A DNA stretch of 64,000 bases, taken from assembly GCF_006334915.2 (NCBI RefSeq), contig NZ_VDMA02000007.1, forward strand, positions 62,001-126,000, written 5' to 3'. The notes under the pieces are model-generated. The model saw nothing but the letters and a program-made list of their open reading frames with translations. It did not search any database and was not told where the DNA came from. Of this stretch, positions 1 through 9,461 are shown one piece after another. The position numbers and the translations under genes were made by a program. This DNA comes from Microbispora catharanthi. GTDB lineage: Bacteria; Actinomycetota; Actinomycetes; Streptosporangiales; Streptosporangiaceae. Each line of letters starts with the position of its first letter. The stretch's first letter is position 1.

Positions 1-648
1 GCGCGCGCCGTCCTCGTCCAGCGGGACGTTGAGCGTCGGGACGAAGCTCATCTCGGCCGACTCGTAGTCGATGCCCGCGTCCTGCAGCGCCTTGCGCACG
101 GGGATGAGGTCGGAGGCCTCGGAGATCACCTCGAAGTTCTCGCCGAGGTCGTTGACCTCCTCGGCCCCCGCGTCGAGGACGGCCATGAGCACGTCGTCCT
201 CGGTCAGCGACCCCTTGGGGACGATCACGACGCCCTTGCGGTTGAACATGTACGACACCGAGCCGGGGTCGGCGAGCGAGCCACCGTTGCGGGTCAGCGC
301 CACGCGCACCTCGGACGCCGCGCGGTTGCGGTTGTCGGTGAGACACTCGATGAGGACCGCGACGCCGCCGGGGGCGTAGCCCTCGTACATGATCGTCTGC
401 CAGTCGGCGCCGCCGGCCTCGAGGCCGCCGCCGCGCTTGCGGGCCCGCTCGATGTTGTCGATCGGGACCGAGTTCTTCCTGGCCTTGGTGATGGCGTCGA
501 ACAGCGTGGGGTTGCCGTCCGGGTCGGGCCCGCCGGTCCTGGCCGCGACCTCGATGTTCTTGATGAGCTTGGCGAAAAGCTTGCCGCGCTTGGAGTCCAG
601 CGCCGCCTTCTTGTGCTTCGTCGTCGCCCATTTGGAGTGGCCGGACAT
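1..648 (-). CDS. yebC: YebC/PmpR family protein (partial, runs off window)
   Basis: The product begins MSGHSKW and continues with the family signature around [15 protein letters not shown], then [11 protein letters not shown], all typical of YebC/TACO1 proteins. About 216 codons are visible; the family is usually near 250 residues, so only the C-terminus is missing beyond position 1. Family members bind nucleic acid and have been described both as transcription regulators and as ribosome-associated factors that ease translation of difficult (for example polyproline) stretches; which role applies here cannot be read from sequence. The ATG lies 3 nt after the pdxT stop, so the two are co-transcribed, as in Mycobacterium (Rv2604c-Rv2603c). 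Confidence 0.95.
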   Translation of the reverse strand, partial: MSGHSKWATTKHKKAALDSKRGKLFAKLIKNIEVAARTGGPDPDGNPTLFDAITKARKNSVPIDNIERARKRGGGLEAGGADWQTIMYEGYAPGGVAVLIECLTDNRNRAASEVRVALTRNGGSLADPGSVSYMFNRKGVVIVPKGSLTEDDVLMAVLDAGAEEVNDLGENFEVISEASDLIPVRKALQDAGIDYESAEMSFVPTLNVPLDEDGAR

Positions 649-651
649 CGC

Positions 652-1242
652 CTAGAGCTCCCTCACCATTTCGACAAAATACGAGTGCACTCGCGCGTCG
701 CCGGTCAGCTCCGGGTGGAAGGACGTCGCGAGCAACGGTCCCTGTCGGACCGCGACGATCCTATCCCCAGCTTCGGTGCGGCCCAGCACCTCCACGTCGG
801 GCCCCACGGACTCGACCCAGGGCGCGCGGATGAAGACGGCCCTGATCGTCCCGCGCCCGGCGAAGTCGAGATCGGCCTCGAACGAGTCGACCTGGCGGCC
901 GAAGGCGTTGCGCCTGACCACCATGTCGATGCCGCCGAGCGTCTCCTGGCCCTCGATGCCGCCCTCGATCCGGTCGGCCAGCATGATCATCCCGGCGCAC
1001 GAGCCGTAGGCGGGCATGCCCTCCTTGATCCGCAGCCGTAGCGGTTCGAGCAGCTCGAAGATGGTGGCGAGCTTCCACATCGTGGTCGACTCCCCGCCCG
1101 GGACGACCAGCGCGTCCACCGCGGCGAGCTCCTCCTGCCTGCGCACCGGCGTGGCGGTCGCGCCCGACTCCTCCAGAGCGCGGATGTGCTCGCGCACGTC
1201 GCCCTGCAGGGCGAGCACGCCGATCTTGGGTGCGGACGTCAC
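652..1242 (-). CDS. pdxT: Pyridoxal 5'-phosphate synthase glutaminase subunit PdxT
   Basis: 196-residue class I glutamine amidotransferase that hydrolyses glutamine and channels ammonia to PdxS for PLP synthesis in the cytoplasm. The expected motifs are visible: GVLALQGDV at the N-terminus, GGEST near residue 50, the nucleophile cysteine in YGSCAGMI near residue 82, and the His-Glu pair in SFHPELTGD near the C-terminus. The start is GTG at 1242, preceded by AGGAAGGG at good distance. Its partner pdxS is 2.5 kb away on the same strand, separated by marR and phoD genes, which is unusual because the two are normally nearly adjacent. Confidence 0.95.
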   Translation of the reverse strand: MTSAPKIGVLALQGDVREHIRALEESGATATPVRRQEELAAVDALVVPGGESTTMWKLATIFELLEPLRLRIKEGMPAYGSCAGMIMLADRIEGGIEGQETLGGIDMVVRRNAFGRQVDSFEADLDFAGRGTIRAVFIRAPWVESVGPDVEVLGRTEAGDRIVAVRQGPLLATSFHPELTGDARVHSYFVEMVREL

Positions 1243-1308
1243 GTTTTCCCTTCCTGTGGTGACCCTGTTCAGGGTATGGCCACGGTCTTACGCGCCCAAA
1301 ACGATAAA

Positions 1309-1734
1309 TCAGGAGCGGCCCAGCTTGGCCAGGGCGGGGAGGGCGCGGGCGATGGCCGTGCGCTCCTCGGGGGTCAGCGCGCCCAGCCGGCCGGACAGGT
1401 AGGCGATCCTGGCCTGCCGTACGGCCCGGAGGCGGTCGCGGCCCTCACCCGTCAGTTCGACGGTGCGCACCCGCGCGTCGGAGGCGTCGGTGCCCCGCGT
1501 GACGAGACCGGCCTCCTCCAGGCGGTTGACCTGCACGCTCATCGTCGGCAGCTGCACGCCGTGCTCCTCGGCCAGGTCGGTCATCCGGCACGCGCCGTCC
1601 TCAAGGGAGCCGAGCACGGAGTACTGCTGGGCGGTGACCGGCTGCCCCGCCGTCGTACGGCGCAGCAGCATCACGATGTGGCGCAGCTCGCGTGACAGGT
1701 TCTCGGCGAGCCGTCCGGTGTCGTCGGTCGTCAT
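1309..1734 (-). CDS. MarR family transcriptional regulator
   Basis: 141 residues with the winged-helix MarR layout: a helix carrying TAQQYSVLGSL, the recognition region LPTMSVQVNRLEEAGLVTR, and the beta wing DASDARVRTVELTGEG. Cytoplasmic DNA-binding dimer expected. It sits 67 nt upstream of pdxT on the same strand and could be co-transcribed with it, but nothing in the sequence identifies its ligand or targets. It is not a close copy of the two other MarR proteins in the window (at 21.8 and 47.6 kb). Confidence 0.9.
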   Translation of the reverse strand: MTTDDTGRLAENLSRELRHIVMLLRRTTAGQPVTAQQYSVLGSLEDGACRMTDLAEEHGVQLPTMSVQVNRLEEAGLVTRGTDASDARVRTVELTGEGRDRLRAVRQARIAYLSGRLGALTPEERTAIARALPALAKLGRS

Positions 1735-1773
1735 AGCAGGTCACCATAACGGTGGCCGGTCCGGCGCAGCCGA

Positions 1774-1810
1774 AGCGGGCGGCGCCCCCGTAAAGGGGAC
1801 GCCGCCCGCT
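1774..1810 (-). terminator. Hairpin terminator after the phoD-like gene
   Basis: Arms AGCGGGCGGCG and CGCCGCCCGCT, extended inward by a CCCC/GGGG pairing across one mismatch, with a short GTAAA loop. It begins about 20 nt past the stop of the phosphatase gene and before the marR start, so it most likely ends phosphatase transcription. There is no U-tract, as is common in high-GC actinomycetes. Confidence 0.65.
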
Positions 1811-1830
1811 CGGCGCACCTGAGCGCGCCG

Positions 1831-3525
1831 TCAGGGGCGCTCGGTCTCCTGCCGCACGGTCTCCTCCACCATGTCCTCGGCCGTGATCTCCCGTCGCGCC
1901 GCGATCGAGGGGTCGAGCGGGCGCAGGTAGGTCTGCTGCACGCCGGGCACCCTGTCCTCGATCACGAACGTCGCCCTGGTGCGCACCTCGGAACCGGGGG
2001 CCGAGACGACGGGCACCACTTTGAAGTCGGCGGTCAGCGCGTCCCTGTCGATCTTCGTCAGGACGTAGCCGCGCTGGTTGTTGTAGAACTTCAGGTGGGG
2101 GTTGATCTTCAGGAACGGGTGCGCCGCCGGGTCGGAGTCGGCCCCGTCGCCGGTGGTGCTGATGGAGGTCGTCACCAGCTCGGACCCGACCGTGGGACCG
2201 GTCGGGTCGTCGTAGTCCAGCTTCAGGTCGCTCGCCCAGTGCGCGTGCACGTCTCCCGTGAGCACGACCGGGTTGCGCACGCCGGCGTCGATCCAGCCCT
2301 GGGTGACACGCCGCCGCGACGCGACATAGCCGTCCCAGGCGTCCTGGCTGGTGATCTTCGCCGGCCCGGCGTTGTTGTCGCGCTGGGCGAAGAAGACCTG
2401 CTGGCCGATGACGTCCCAGCGCGCCCGCGACCGGCGGAACCCGTCGAGCAGCCACGCCTCCTGCTCGAAGCCCATGATCGAGCGGGCCGGGTCGACCGCC
2501 TCGGGGCAGTCCTTGTAGCCGTCGCCGCAGCCCTGGTCGTCGCGGAACTGCCGGGTGTCGAGCATGTGGAAGTTCGCCATCGCCCCCCACCTGACCCGCC
2601 GGTAGAGCCGCATGTCGACGCCGCGCGGCACCGAGTTGCGGCGCAGCGGCATGTTCTCGTAGTAGGCGCGGAAGGCGGCGGCCCGGCGTTCGAGGAAGGT
2701 GGGCTGCTCCTCCGGGTGCTCCGGCATCTCGTCGGCCCAGTTGTTGTCCACCTCGTGGTCGTCGAAGACGACCAGCCACGGCGCGCCGGCGTGCGCGGCC
2801 TGCAGGTCGGGGTCGGTCTTGTACTGCGCGTGCCGCTGGCGGTAGTTCGCCAGCGTCGTCGTCTCCGGCCCCTCGTGGTCGCGCACGTTGCCGCCGGCGG
2901 CGACGTAGGTGTTCTTGGTGTACTCGTACTGGTAGTCCCCCAGGTGGAGGACCAGATCCGGGTGGTCCTCGGCCAGGCGGCGGTAGGACGTGAAGTAGCC
3001 GTGCTCGTACTGCGCGCAGGACACGAAGGCCATCGTCAGCGGGCCGCCGAACGACAGCGGGTGCGGCGCGGTCAGGGCCCTGCCGGCCGGTGAGACGTAC
3101 GGCCCGACGCGGAAGCGGTACCAGTACTCCCTGCCGGGTTCCAGGTGGTCCACCTCGACGTGGACGCTGTGTCCCCATTCCGGGCTCGCCTCGGCCACGC
3201 CCGCCCGCACCACGCGGCGGCAGCGCTCGTCGGCGTAGACCTGCCACTGCACGGCGAACGCCCGCTGCGGCATGCCGCCGAGCCCGTCCTCGGCCAGCGG
3301 CTGCGGGGCGAGGCGGGTCCAGATCACGAAGCCGGTGTGGTCGGGGTCGCCCGAGGCCACGCCGAGCGTGAACGGGTCGGAACGCAGGCCGCGGGAGGCG
3401 AGCTCGCCCGCCGCCTCCGGCGTGGGCGCGGGTGTGGGGGCCGCCGAGGCGGCGGCGGGTATCGCCGCGACGGCGCCCGCGGCGAGTCCGGTGACGAGGA
3501 AGGAACGACGATCGAGGCCGGGCAA
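1831..3525 (-). CDS. phoD: Secreted PhoD-like alkaline phosphatase
   Basis: 564-residue metallophosphatase of the PhoD family, which removes phosphate from mono- and diesters outside the cell. A Tat signal is visible (DRRSFLVTGLAAG followed by an Ala-rich stretch to about residue 30). The N-terminal PhoD domain carries the TRLAP-type motif (FVIWTRLAPQP); the catalytic domain has SCAQYEHGYFTSY, HLGDYQYEY, FDDHEVDNNW and LTGDVHAHW, which supply the metal ligands. The start is TTG at 3525, with GGGAG five bases upstream; no better start exists because the RR motif follows at once. A phosphate-starvation (PhoP) box was not identified. Confidence 0.93.
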   Translation of the reverse strand: MPGLDRRSFLVTGLAAGAVAAIPAAASAAPTPAPTPEAAGELASRGLRSDPFTLGVASGDPDHTGFVIWTRLAPQPLAEDGLGGMPQRAFAVQWQVYADERCRRVVRAGVAEASPEWGHSVHVEVDHLEPGREYWYRFRVGPYVSPAGRALTAPHPLSFGGPLTMAFVSCAQYEHGYFTSYRRLAEDHPDLVLHLGDYQYEYTKNTYVAAGGNVRDHEGPETTTLANYRQRHAQYKTDPDLQAAHAGAPWLVVFDDHEVDNNWADEMPEHPEEQPTFLERRAAAFRAYYENMPLRRNSVPRGVDMRLYRRVRWGAMANFHMLDTRQFRDDQGCGDGYKDCPEAVDPARSIMGFEQEAWLLDGFRRSRARWDVIGQQVFFAQRDNNAGPAKITSQDAWDGYVASRRRVTQGWIDAGVRNPVVLTGDVHAHWASDLKLDYDDPTGPTVGSELVTTSISTTGDGADSDPAAHPFLKINPHLKFYNNQRGYVLTKIDRDALTADFKVVPVVSAPGSEVRTRATFVIEDRVPGVQQTYLRPLDPSIAARREITAEDMVEETVRQETERP

Positions 3526-3694
3526 CTGGGCTCCCTGTGACGATCAGAGGCGGGACGCCCGCAGCCTGACGATCGATCGTGACAGGAGAGTAAAGATCGA
3601 CGGAACGATATCGGTCCCCCGAAAGGCGACATCACCGCACCGTCACCCCACGTCTGGCGCCCCAAATCCGGCATAAGTCCGCAAACAGCAAGAA

Positions 3695-3722
3695 CGCCCG
3701 GCTGGGATGTCCCAGCCGGGCG
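3695..3722 (-). terminator. Rho-independent terminator after pdxS
   Basis: Perfect 13-bp inverted repeat, arms CGCCCGGCTGGGA and TCCCAGCCGGGCG, with a 2-nt spacer. On the minus strand it follows the pdxS stop by about 25 nt and is trailed by a T-rich stretch (TTCTTGCTGTTTG). One of the clearest terminators in the window. Confidence 0.85.
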
Positions 3723-3747
3723 TCCGTCCCCTGGTCTCAGGAAGTGT

Positions 3748-4662
3748 CTACCAGCCGCGCTCGGCGAGGCGGTGCGGCGCGGGGATGTCGTCGACGTTGA
3801 TGCCGACCATCGCCTCGCCCAGACCGCGCGAGACCTTGGCGATCACGTCGGGGTCGTCGTAGAACGTGGTGGCCTTGACGATGGCGGCGGCGCGCTTGGC
3901 GGGGTCGCCGGACTTGAAGATGCCCGAGCCGACGAACACGCCCTCGGCGCCGAGCTGCATCATCATCGCGGCGTCGGCCGGGGTGGCGATGCCGCCCGCG
4001 GTGAACAGCACCACCGGCAGCTTGCCGGTCTTGGCGACCTCGGCCACCAGCTCGTACGGCGCCTGCAGTTCCTTGGCGGCGACGTACAGCTCGTCCTCGG
4101 GCAGCGAGGTGAGGCGCTTGAGCTCGCCCCGGATCTTGCGCATGTGGGTGGTGGCGTTGGAGACGTCGCCGGTGCCGGCCTCGCCCTTGGAGCGGATCAT
4201 CGCAGCGCCCTCGGTGATGCGGCGCAGCGCCTCGCCGAGGTTGGTGGCCCCGCACACGAAGGGGACGGTGAACTGCCACTTGTCGATGTGGTTGGCGTAG
4301 TCGGCCGGGGTGAGGACCTCGGACTCGTCGATGTAGTCGACCCCGAGCGCCTGGAGCACCTGGGCCTCGACGAAGTGGCCGATCCTGGCCTTGGCCATCA
4401 CCGGGATGGAGACGGCGCCGATGATGCCCTCGATCATGTCGGGGTCGCTCATCCGGGACACGCCGCCCTGGGCGCGGATGTCGGCGGGGACGCGCTCCAG
4501 CGCCATGACGGCGACGGCTCCGGCGTCCTCGGCGATCTTGGCCTGCTCCGGGGTGACGACGTCCATGATGACACCGCCCTTGAGCATCTCGGCCATGCCG
4601 CGCTTCACGCGGGCGGTGCCGACGGCGGTGGTCTCGTTGACTTCGGGGGTGCTGCTGGACAC
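3748..4662 (-). CDS. pdxS: Pyridoxal 5'-phosphate synthase lyase subunit PdxS
   Basis: 304-residue TIM-barrel synthase that builds PLP from ribose 5-phosphate, glyceraldehyde 3-phosphate and ammonia from PdxT. Family-defining stretches include [50 protein letters not shown] and [13 protein letters not shown]. Full length for the family. It is followed by a strong terminator and preceded by about 100 nt of non-coding sequence, so it looks like its own transcription unit rather than part of a pdxST operon. Confidence 0.97.
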   Translation of the reverse strand: MSSSTPEVNETTAVGTARVKRGMAEMLKGGVIMDVVTPEQAKIAEDAGAVAVMALERVPADIRAQGGVSRMSDPDMIEGIIGAVSIPVMAKARIGHFVEAQVLQALGVDYIDESEVLTPADYANHIDKWQFTVPFVCGATNLGEALRRITEGAAMIRSKGEAGTGDVSNATTHMRKIRGELKRLTSLPEDELYVAAKELQAPYELVAEVAKTGKLPVVLFTAGGIATPADAAMMMQLGAEGVFVGSGIFKSGDPAKRAAAIVKATTFYDDPDVIAKVSRGLGEAMVGINVDDIPAPHRLAERGW

Positions 4663-4769
4663 GGTGATACCTCACGACGGCGGGCCTACGGAATCCCCTC
4701 CATGGTAGGCGCTGGCCGATCCCGCACCCGACGCACCCATCTGTCAGAGTGGATCAGGCGTTTTGTCCA

Positions 4770-5771
4770 TCATGGTGCGACGGGCTTGCGCGAGGCGAGC
4801 ACGACCCAGACCTGGCCGCGGGCGAACGGCATGGGCGTGCCGTCGGCCATGGTGTAGGTGGTGCCCTCCTTCTCCGAGGCGCGCGACCACTTCACCCGGT
4901 AGGCCTGGCCGTCCCTGAGCACGACGCCGGTGCCCTTGCCCACCGTGTGCACGAGCGGGGTGTAGCTGCCGGTGAAGTCGTGGAACTCCGAGCGGTCGGT
5001 CTTCACCCACTGGATGACGATCGTCGGGGCGCCCTGCTGGCCGCCCTCCGCCGCCATGTCCTTCTCGCCGTCCTGCGTCACCAGCCAGCGCTTCTGGGCG
5101 GCCGACCAGGCGAACGTGAAGCGGGCCGCCGGATAGCGGACGCTGACGCTCTTCTGCGGCGTACCCCCGGTCGGCGGTTCGTCGGAGAAGACGAAGCCGA
5201 TGTCGTCCGCCTTGCTCGCCTGCGGCGCCTTGGCCAGCAGCTTCCTGGGGCTGCCGATCAGGTTGTACGGCGCGACCCGCCCGGCCGCGCGGGTGTAGGC
5301 GCCGGGGACCCGGCTGTCGGACACGTCGAACAGCGAGGCCTTCTGGACGAAGGGGATCATCTTCGTCTGCACGCCGGAGTAGGCCAGAGCGGGCTTGCCG
5401 AACATCGGGAGGATGTGCAGGTCGGAGATGCGGGCGCTGCGGACCGGCCCCACCTGGGCGGGCAGCTTCGAGGAGAAGATCGCCATGAGCCGGGTGAGCC
5501 CGCCCTCGACCTGCTCGACGAAGACGACGTCGGCGCTGCGCAGGCCCATCTGCGGCTTGCCCGCGTGAGTGTTTTCGATCTTCACGGCGAGGACCGGCTT
5601 GCGGGCGGCGACGGGACGGCCGGTGAACGGATGCTCGGGAGGCGGCGTCGGCGACGGGGACGCCAGCGGGCTCGCGTCCTGAGACTGGGCGGCGGGCTTG
5701 TCGTCGCCCGAGCACGCGGCTCCGGTCAGGATGACCGCCATGGCCAGCGTGAAGCCGATCCCTGCCCGCAC
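4770..5771 (-). CDS. DUF3048 (YerB-like) lipoprotein
   Basis: 333-residue predicted lipoprotein. A short hydrophobic signal ends in a lipobox (LTGAAC), followed by a Ser/Pro-rich linker and the DUF3048 N- and C-terminal domains, with conserved KIENTHAGKPQMGL, ADVVFVEQVEGGLTRLMAIF, VGPVRSARISD and YSGV stretches. The GTG at 5771 is chosen because GGGAGGAG lies 8 nt upstream; an in-frame upstream ATG at 5849 would put 26 charge-poor residues before the signal and has no ribosome site. The domain's function is unknown; the location should be the outer face of the membrane. Confidence 0.85.
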   Translation of the reverse strand: MRAGIGFTLAMAVILTGAACSGDDKPAAQSQDASPLASPSPTPPPEHPFTGRPVAARKPVLAVKIENTHAGKPQMGLRSADVVFVEQVEGGLTRLMAIFSSKLPAQVGPVRSARISDLHILPMFGKPALAYSGVQTKMIPFVQKASLFDVSDSRVPGAYTRAAGRVAPYNLIGSPRKLLAKAPQASKADDIGFVFSDEPPTGGTPQKSVSVRYPAARFTFAWSAAQKRWLVTQDGEKDMAAEGGQQGAPTIVIQWVKTDRSEFHDFTGSYTPLVHTVGKGTGVVLRDGQAYRVKWSRASEKEGTTYTMADGTPMPFARGQVWVVLASRKPVAP

Positions 5772-5906
5772 CGTACCCGCTCCTCCCGGTGGAGAGCCCC
5801 CGCCGCCAGGCACGACGGACCCGGCCCACGCAGACCCGTTGACCAGCATGGCAATGAAACGGCATGAGCTTACCGGGATCAGACCGAAATGCCCGACAAA
5901 AAGTGA

Positions 5907-6446
5907 CTATCCAGTAGCGAGGGATTCGGGCGGTTCGTCGTCGATGTCGAAGAAACGGGGCGGATCGGTGTGCCCGGCCAGGCGCAGACTGCGGGCCAGC
6001 CAGCGCCGCTGCGCCGTACGGGTGACGCCGGCGGCGTTGTTGTAGAACCGGCGCGAGTAGACGACCTTCGCGACGGCCGTGTCCAGCTCCTCCAGCAGCG
6101 CCGCCCCCGCGGGATGCTCGGCCAGCTTCTCCCGGAACCGCTCCTGGTCGACCACCGCCCGCAACGTCCTCGACAGGTCGCTCTCGGCGTGCTCGCGCTC
6201 GTCCGGCCCCGCCGTACGGGCCTCGTGGGCGGCCGCGGCGAGCACCAGCGAGGTGGCGGGGTCGAGGATGCGCGAGCCGGCGAGCTCCAGGCAGACCGCG
6301 GCGCGGCGCAGCAGCGCGGCGTCGAGCGCGGCCTGCGCGGTCTCCAGGCGGATGTGGAGACGGTCGAGCCGCCCGGCCCGCCAGGAGACGTAGACGGCGA
6401 ACAGCACGACGACCACGGCCGCCACGAGGATCAGGGTCGTGGTCAC
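5907..6446 (-). CDS. Membrane-anchored hypothetical protein of the pimA operon
   Basis: 179 residues with one N-terminal transmembrane helix (LILVAAVVVVLFAVYVSW) and a long helical cytoplasmic part rich in Ala, Leu, Glu and Arg. The stretch AKVVYSRRFYNNAAG resembles the RRFYNDAV region of LemA proteins, so a distant LemA relative is possible. It is the last gene of the pgsA-patA-pimA operon, 40 nt after pimA; a protein of this kind commonly follows pimA in actinomycetes. No function can be assigned. Confidence 0.75.
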   Translation of the reverse strand: MTTTLILVAAVVVVLFAVYVSWRAGRLDRLHIRLETAQAALDAALLRRAAVCLELAGSRILDPATSLVLAAAAHEARTAGPDEREHAESDLSRTLRAVVDQERFREKLAEHPAGAALLEELDTAVAKVVYSRRFYNNAAGVTRTAQRRWLARSLRLAGHTDPPRFFDIDDEPPESLATG

Positions 6447-6486
6447 GCCGGCACCTCCCCGTACGCGGCCCGGTCACTGCGGATCG

Positions 6487-7620
6487 TCATGGCAGCACGT
6501 CCTCCACCACGCCCGCGCTGGCGTGGGCGACCGTCTCGTAGACGCGCACGACCTCCCGCGCGACCGTCGACCAGTCGTACTTCCACACCGCCTGGCGGGC
6601 CTCGTCGGAGAGCTTCGCGCGCCGCTCGGCGTCGTCGAGCAGCCGGGCAGCCTCCCCGGCCAGAGCGGCGGAGTCCCCGGTGGTGAACAGCGCACCCGCC
6701 TGTCCCTCGCCCAGCACCCGCCGGAAGGCGGGGATGTCGCTGGCGAGGATCGGCGCCCCGGCCGACATGGCCTCGGTGAGCACGATGCCGAAGCTCTCCC
6801 CGCCCAGGTTGGGCGCGCAGAAGACGTCCACTGAGTGGTAGGCGCGCACCTTGTCGGCCTCGCTGACCATGCCGAGCAGCCCGATCCTGTCCCGGTACTG
6901 CCTGGGCACCCGCCCGAGCACGTCGTCGGGGTCGCCGGGGCCGGCGATCAGCAGGCGCAGCGCGGGCCGCTCGGGGGCCAGCAGGGCGAACGCCTCCAGC
7001 AACACGGCCAGACCCTTGCGCGGCTCGTCCATCCGCCCGAGGAAGCCGATCACGTTGCCGTCCGGGCCCCAGCCCGGCAGCGGCTCGCCCTCGGCGTACC
7101 TGCGCACCGTGACGCCGTTCGGGATCAGCACCGCGTCGCCGCCGAGGTGCTCCACCAGCGTCTTGCGGGCGGCGTCGGAGACCGCGATCCTGCCTGTGAT
7201 CTTCTCCAGCGCGCTCTGCAGCATCGGCGCGGCCACCGACATCGCCCGCGACCGCTCGTAGGAGGCGTGGAACGTCGCCACAATGGGCCCGCGGGCGACC
7301 CAGCAGGCGAGCACCCCGAGGGACGGCACGGCGGGCTCGTGCACGTGCAGCACGTCGAACCCGCCCTCCCTGATCCACTTGCGCACCCGGTTGGCCGACA
7401 GGAACCCGAACGCCAGGCGCGCGACCGACCCGTTGTACGGCACGGGCACGGCGCGGCCCGCCGGGGTCACGTACGCCGGCAGTTCGGCGTCGTCGGCCGC
7501 GGGGGCGATGACGGACACCTTGTGCCCGTCGTCGATGAGCGCCTCGGCGAGGTCCCTGATGTGCGCCTGCACGCCCCCGGGGACCTCCCAGGTGTACGGG
7601 CAGACGATGCCGACGTTCAC
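6487..7620 (-). CDS. pimA: Phosphatidylinositol alpha-mannosyltransferase PimA
   Basis: 377-residue GT4 (GT-B fold) enzyme that transfers the first mannose from GDP-mannose to phosphatidylinositol at the inner face of the membrane. The N-terminal motif YTWEVPGGVQAHI, the acceptor-side VLHVHEPAVPSL and ATFHASYERSR, and the donor-side GESFGIVLTEAMSAG match PimA. GTG at 7620 starts the protein and overlaps the patA stop as GTGA, giving translational coupling. The gene order pgsA-patA-pimA equals Rv2612c-Rv2610c. Confidence 0.93.
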   Translation of the reverse strand: MNVGIVCPYTWEVPGGVQAHIRDLAEALIDDGHKVSVIAPAADDAELPAYVTPAGRAVPVPYNGSVARLAFGFLSANRVRKWIREGGFDVLHVHEPAVPSLGVLACWVARGPIVATFHASYERSRAMSVAAPMLQSALEKITGRIAVSDAARKTLVEHLGGDAVLIPNGVTVRRYAEGEPLPGWGPDGNVIGFLGRMDEPRKGLAVLLEAFALLAPERPALRLLIAGPGDPDDVLGRVPRQYRDRIGLLGMVSEADKVRAYHSVDVFCAPNLGGESFGIVLTEAMSAGAPILASDIPAFRRVLGEGQAGALFTTGDSAALAGEAARLLDDAERRAKLSDEARQAVWKYDWSTVAREVVRVYETVAHASAGVVEDVLP

Positions 7621-8591
7621 GACTCGGCCCCGGCGCGGGGCTCCAGGTCGTCGAGCCACAGGCGCTGGAGCATGTGCCAGTCCTCCGGGTGCTCGGCGAT
7701 GCCCTTCTCGAACACCGCCGCCAAGGCCTGGGTCATCACCCTGACCTTCTCCTCCCGCGTCCCCTCGGTCGGGACCGGGATCTCCTCGTGGATTCGGATG
7801 CCCCAGCCGTCCCCGTCGAACCACAGCACGGCGGGCAGCAGCGCGGCGCCCGTCTGGATCGCCAGCACGGCGGGTCCGGCGACCATGCGCGTCCTGGCGC
7901 CGAAGAACTCGACCTCGACGCCGGAGGCGGTCAGGTCGCGCTCGGCGGGCAGGCAGACCGGCTTGCCCTCGCGCAGCCGCTTGGCGAGCGTGCCGAACGC
8001 CATGGCGCTGCCGCCGTCCCTCGCGGTCAGCGGCAGCACCTCCATGCCGAGTTGCTCGCGGTAGGCCACGAAGCGCTCGAACAGCGACTCCGGCTTCAGC
8101 CGCTCGGCGACGGTGGTGAAGCGGTGGCCCATGTGGACCAGCCAGGCCCCGGCGAGGTCGTAGTTGCCCATGTGGGGCAGCGCGATCACCACTCCCCTGC
8201 CCCGGGCGAGGTTGTCGAAGATGTGCTCGCCCCCGGTGGCCCGGGTGCCGTCGAGGATGCGCCCGCGGGTGTAGGTCGTGAAGCGGAACGACTCCATCCA
8301 GTACCGGAAGTAGGAGCGCATTCCGGCCCGGCTGAGGTCGCGTACGCCGGGGTCGCCGGGGTCGCCGCCGACGACGCGGGCCAGGTTGGCCTCCAGGCGG
8401 AGCACGGACTTGCCCCGCCTGCGCCACAGCCGGTCGGCGAGGACCCGGAAGAACCAGGCGGCCAGCCGTTCCGGCACATATCGGACCACGGCCCAGCCGA
8501 CGGTGTACGCCGCCGCGACCAGCCGGTCGGCGAGCGGCGCCGCGCCGGGTCGCGGGGGCCGCCCGGGGGGTGGGCCGACCGTGCCCTTCAT
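7617..8591 (-). CDS. patA: Phosphatidylinositol mannoside acyltransferase (PatA-like)
   Basis: 324-residue lysophospholipid-type acyltransferase (LpxL/HtrB family) expected to acylate the mannose of PIM1/PIM2 at the cytoplasmic membrane. The catalytic HX4D motif is present in LPHMGNYD near residue 144, followed by the conserved ERLKPESLFERF and CLPAERDLTASGVEVEFFG blocks. The ATG at 8591 overlaps the pgsA stop (ATGA) and the stop overlaps the pimA start, so all three are translated in step. Family assignment is strong; the exact acceptor is inferred from the neighbours. Confidence 0.93.
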   Translation of the reverse strand: MKGTVGPPPGRPPRPGAAPLADRLVAAAYTVGWAVVRYVPERLAAWFFRVLADRLWRRRGKSVLRLEANLARVVGGDPGDPGVRDLSRAGMRSYFRYWMESFRFTTYTRGRILDGTRATGGEHIFDNLARGRGVVIALPHMGNYDLAGAWLVHMGHRFTTVAERLKPESLFERFVAYREQLGMEVLPLTARDGGSAMAFGTLAKRLREGKPVCLPAERDLTASGVEVEFFGARTRMVAGPAVLAIQTGAALLPAVLWFDGDGWGIRIHEEIPVPTEGTREEKVRVMTQALAAVFEKGIAEHPEDWHMLQRLWLDDLEPRAGAES

Positions 8592-9193
8592 CTGACCACC
8601 GCCTGTCTGTAGACGTGCACCATCCGCTGGACCACCGTGACGGCGCTGGCGGCGGCGAGCAGCCAGAGCCCGGCCGCCAGGACGTACGGCACGCCGAGGC
8701 CGGACAGGCCGGCCGCGACGAGCACGACCACGAGACGCTCCCCACGCTCGGCGATGCCCACGTTCGCGGTCATGCCGAGGCCCTCGGCCCTGGCCTTGGC
8801 GTAGGAGACCAATGCTCCCGCGACGAGGCAGAAGAGCGCGACTGTCGCGAGGACGATCTCGGGTTCGTCCTTGAGGACGAAGTAGAGGATCAGCCCCGAG
8901 AAGATCGAGGCGTCGCCGAGACGGTCGAGTGTGGAGTCCAGGAAGGCGCCCCACGTGCTCCCCTTGCCCGTCATCCGGGCCAGCACGCCGTCCAGGAGGT
9001 CGGCGAGCACGAAGAACGTGATGACGAGCGTTCCCGCGAACAGATGCCCGAGCGGGTAGAAGACGAGAGCCGAGACCACCACTCCGAGCGTGCCGATCGT
9101 GGTGATCACGTCGGGCGAGATCCCCCAGCGGGCGAGGGCTCGCCCCAGCGGGGTCATGACTCGGGTGACGGCGGGACGCAGGATGTTCAACAT
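8588..9193 (-). CDS. pgsA: Phosphatidylinositol phosphate synthase (CDP-alcohol phosphatidyltransferase)
   Basis: About 201 residues, multi-pass membrane enzyme that joins CDP-diacylglycerol and inositol phosphate, the first step toward phosphatidylinositol and PIMs. The complete CDP-OH-P signature DG-x2-AR-x8-G-x3-D-x3-D is present (LDGVLARMTGKG then GAFLDSTLD). ATG 9193 is chosen by comparison with the start of mycobacterial PgsA1; an ATG at 9214 adds seven residues and cannot be excluded. First gene of the PIM operon; the promoter must lie in 9194-9461, shared with the divergent EF-G2 gene. Confidence 0.92.
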   Translation of the reverse strand: MLNILRPAVTRVMTPLGRALARWGISPDVITTIGTLGVVVSALVFYPLGHLFAGTLVITFFVLADLLDGVLARMTGKGSTWGAFLDSTLDRLGDASIFSGLILYFVLKDEPEIVLATVALFCLVAGALVSYAKARAEGLGMTANVGIAERGERLVVVLVAAGLSGLGVPYVLAAGLWLLAAASAVTVVQRMVHVYRQAVVR

Positions 9194-9461
9194 CGCCGTC
9201 CGATCGTAGGCCATCCAGCGCCGCCGCACCTCGCAAGCACATTCCGCCGAAAAGTCTTGTGATATGCGCCACATGGGTAAAGGGTGAAGAGCACGCGCCC
9301 GCAGGACCGCGCGGAGATGTCACGGAGGTGAACCGCCGTGTCAGCCGCCGCACGGTCCTGGAAGGGCGAGGCCCCCGGGCGCGGACAGCGACGGCACGAG
9401 CGGCCGGCGCGGGGTGCGTGCCACGTGCCCATCCCGACCGCTCAGAGATTCGGGAGGCGAT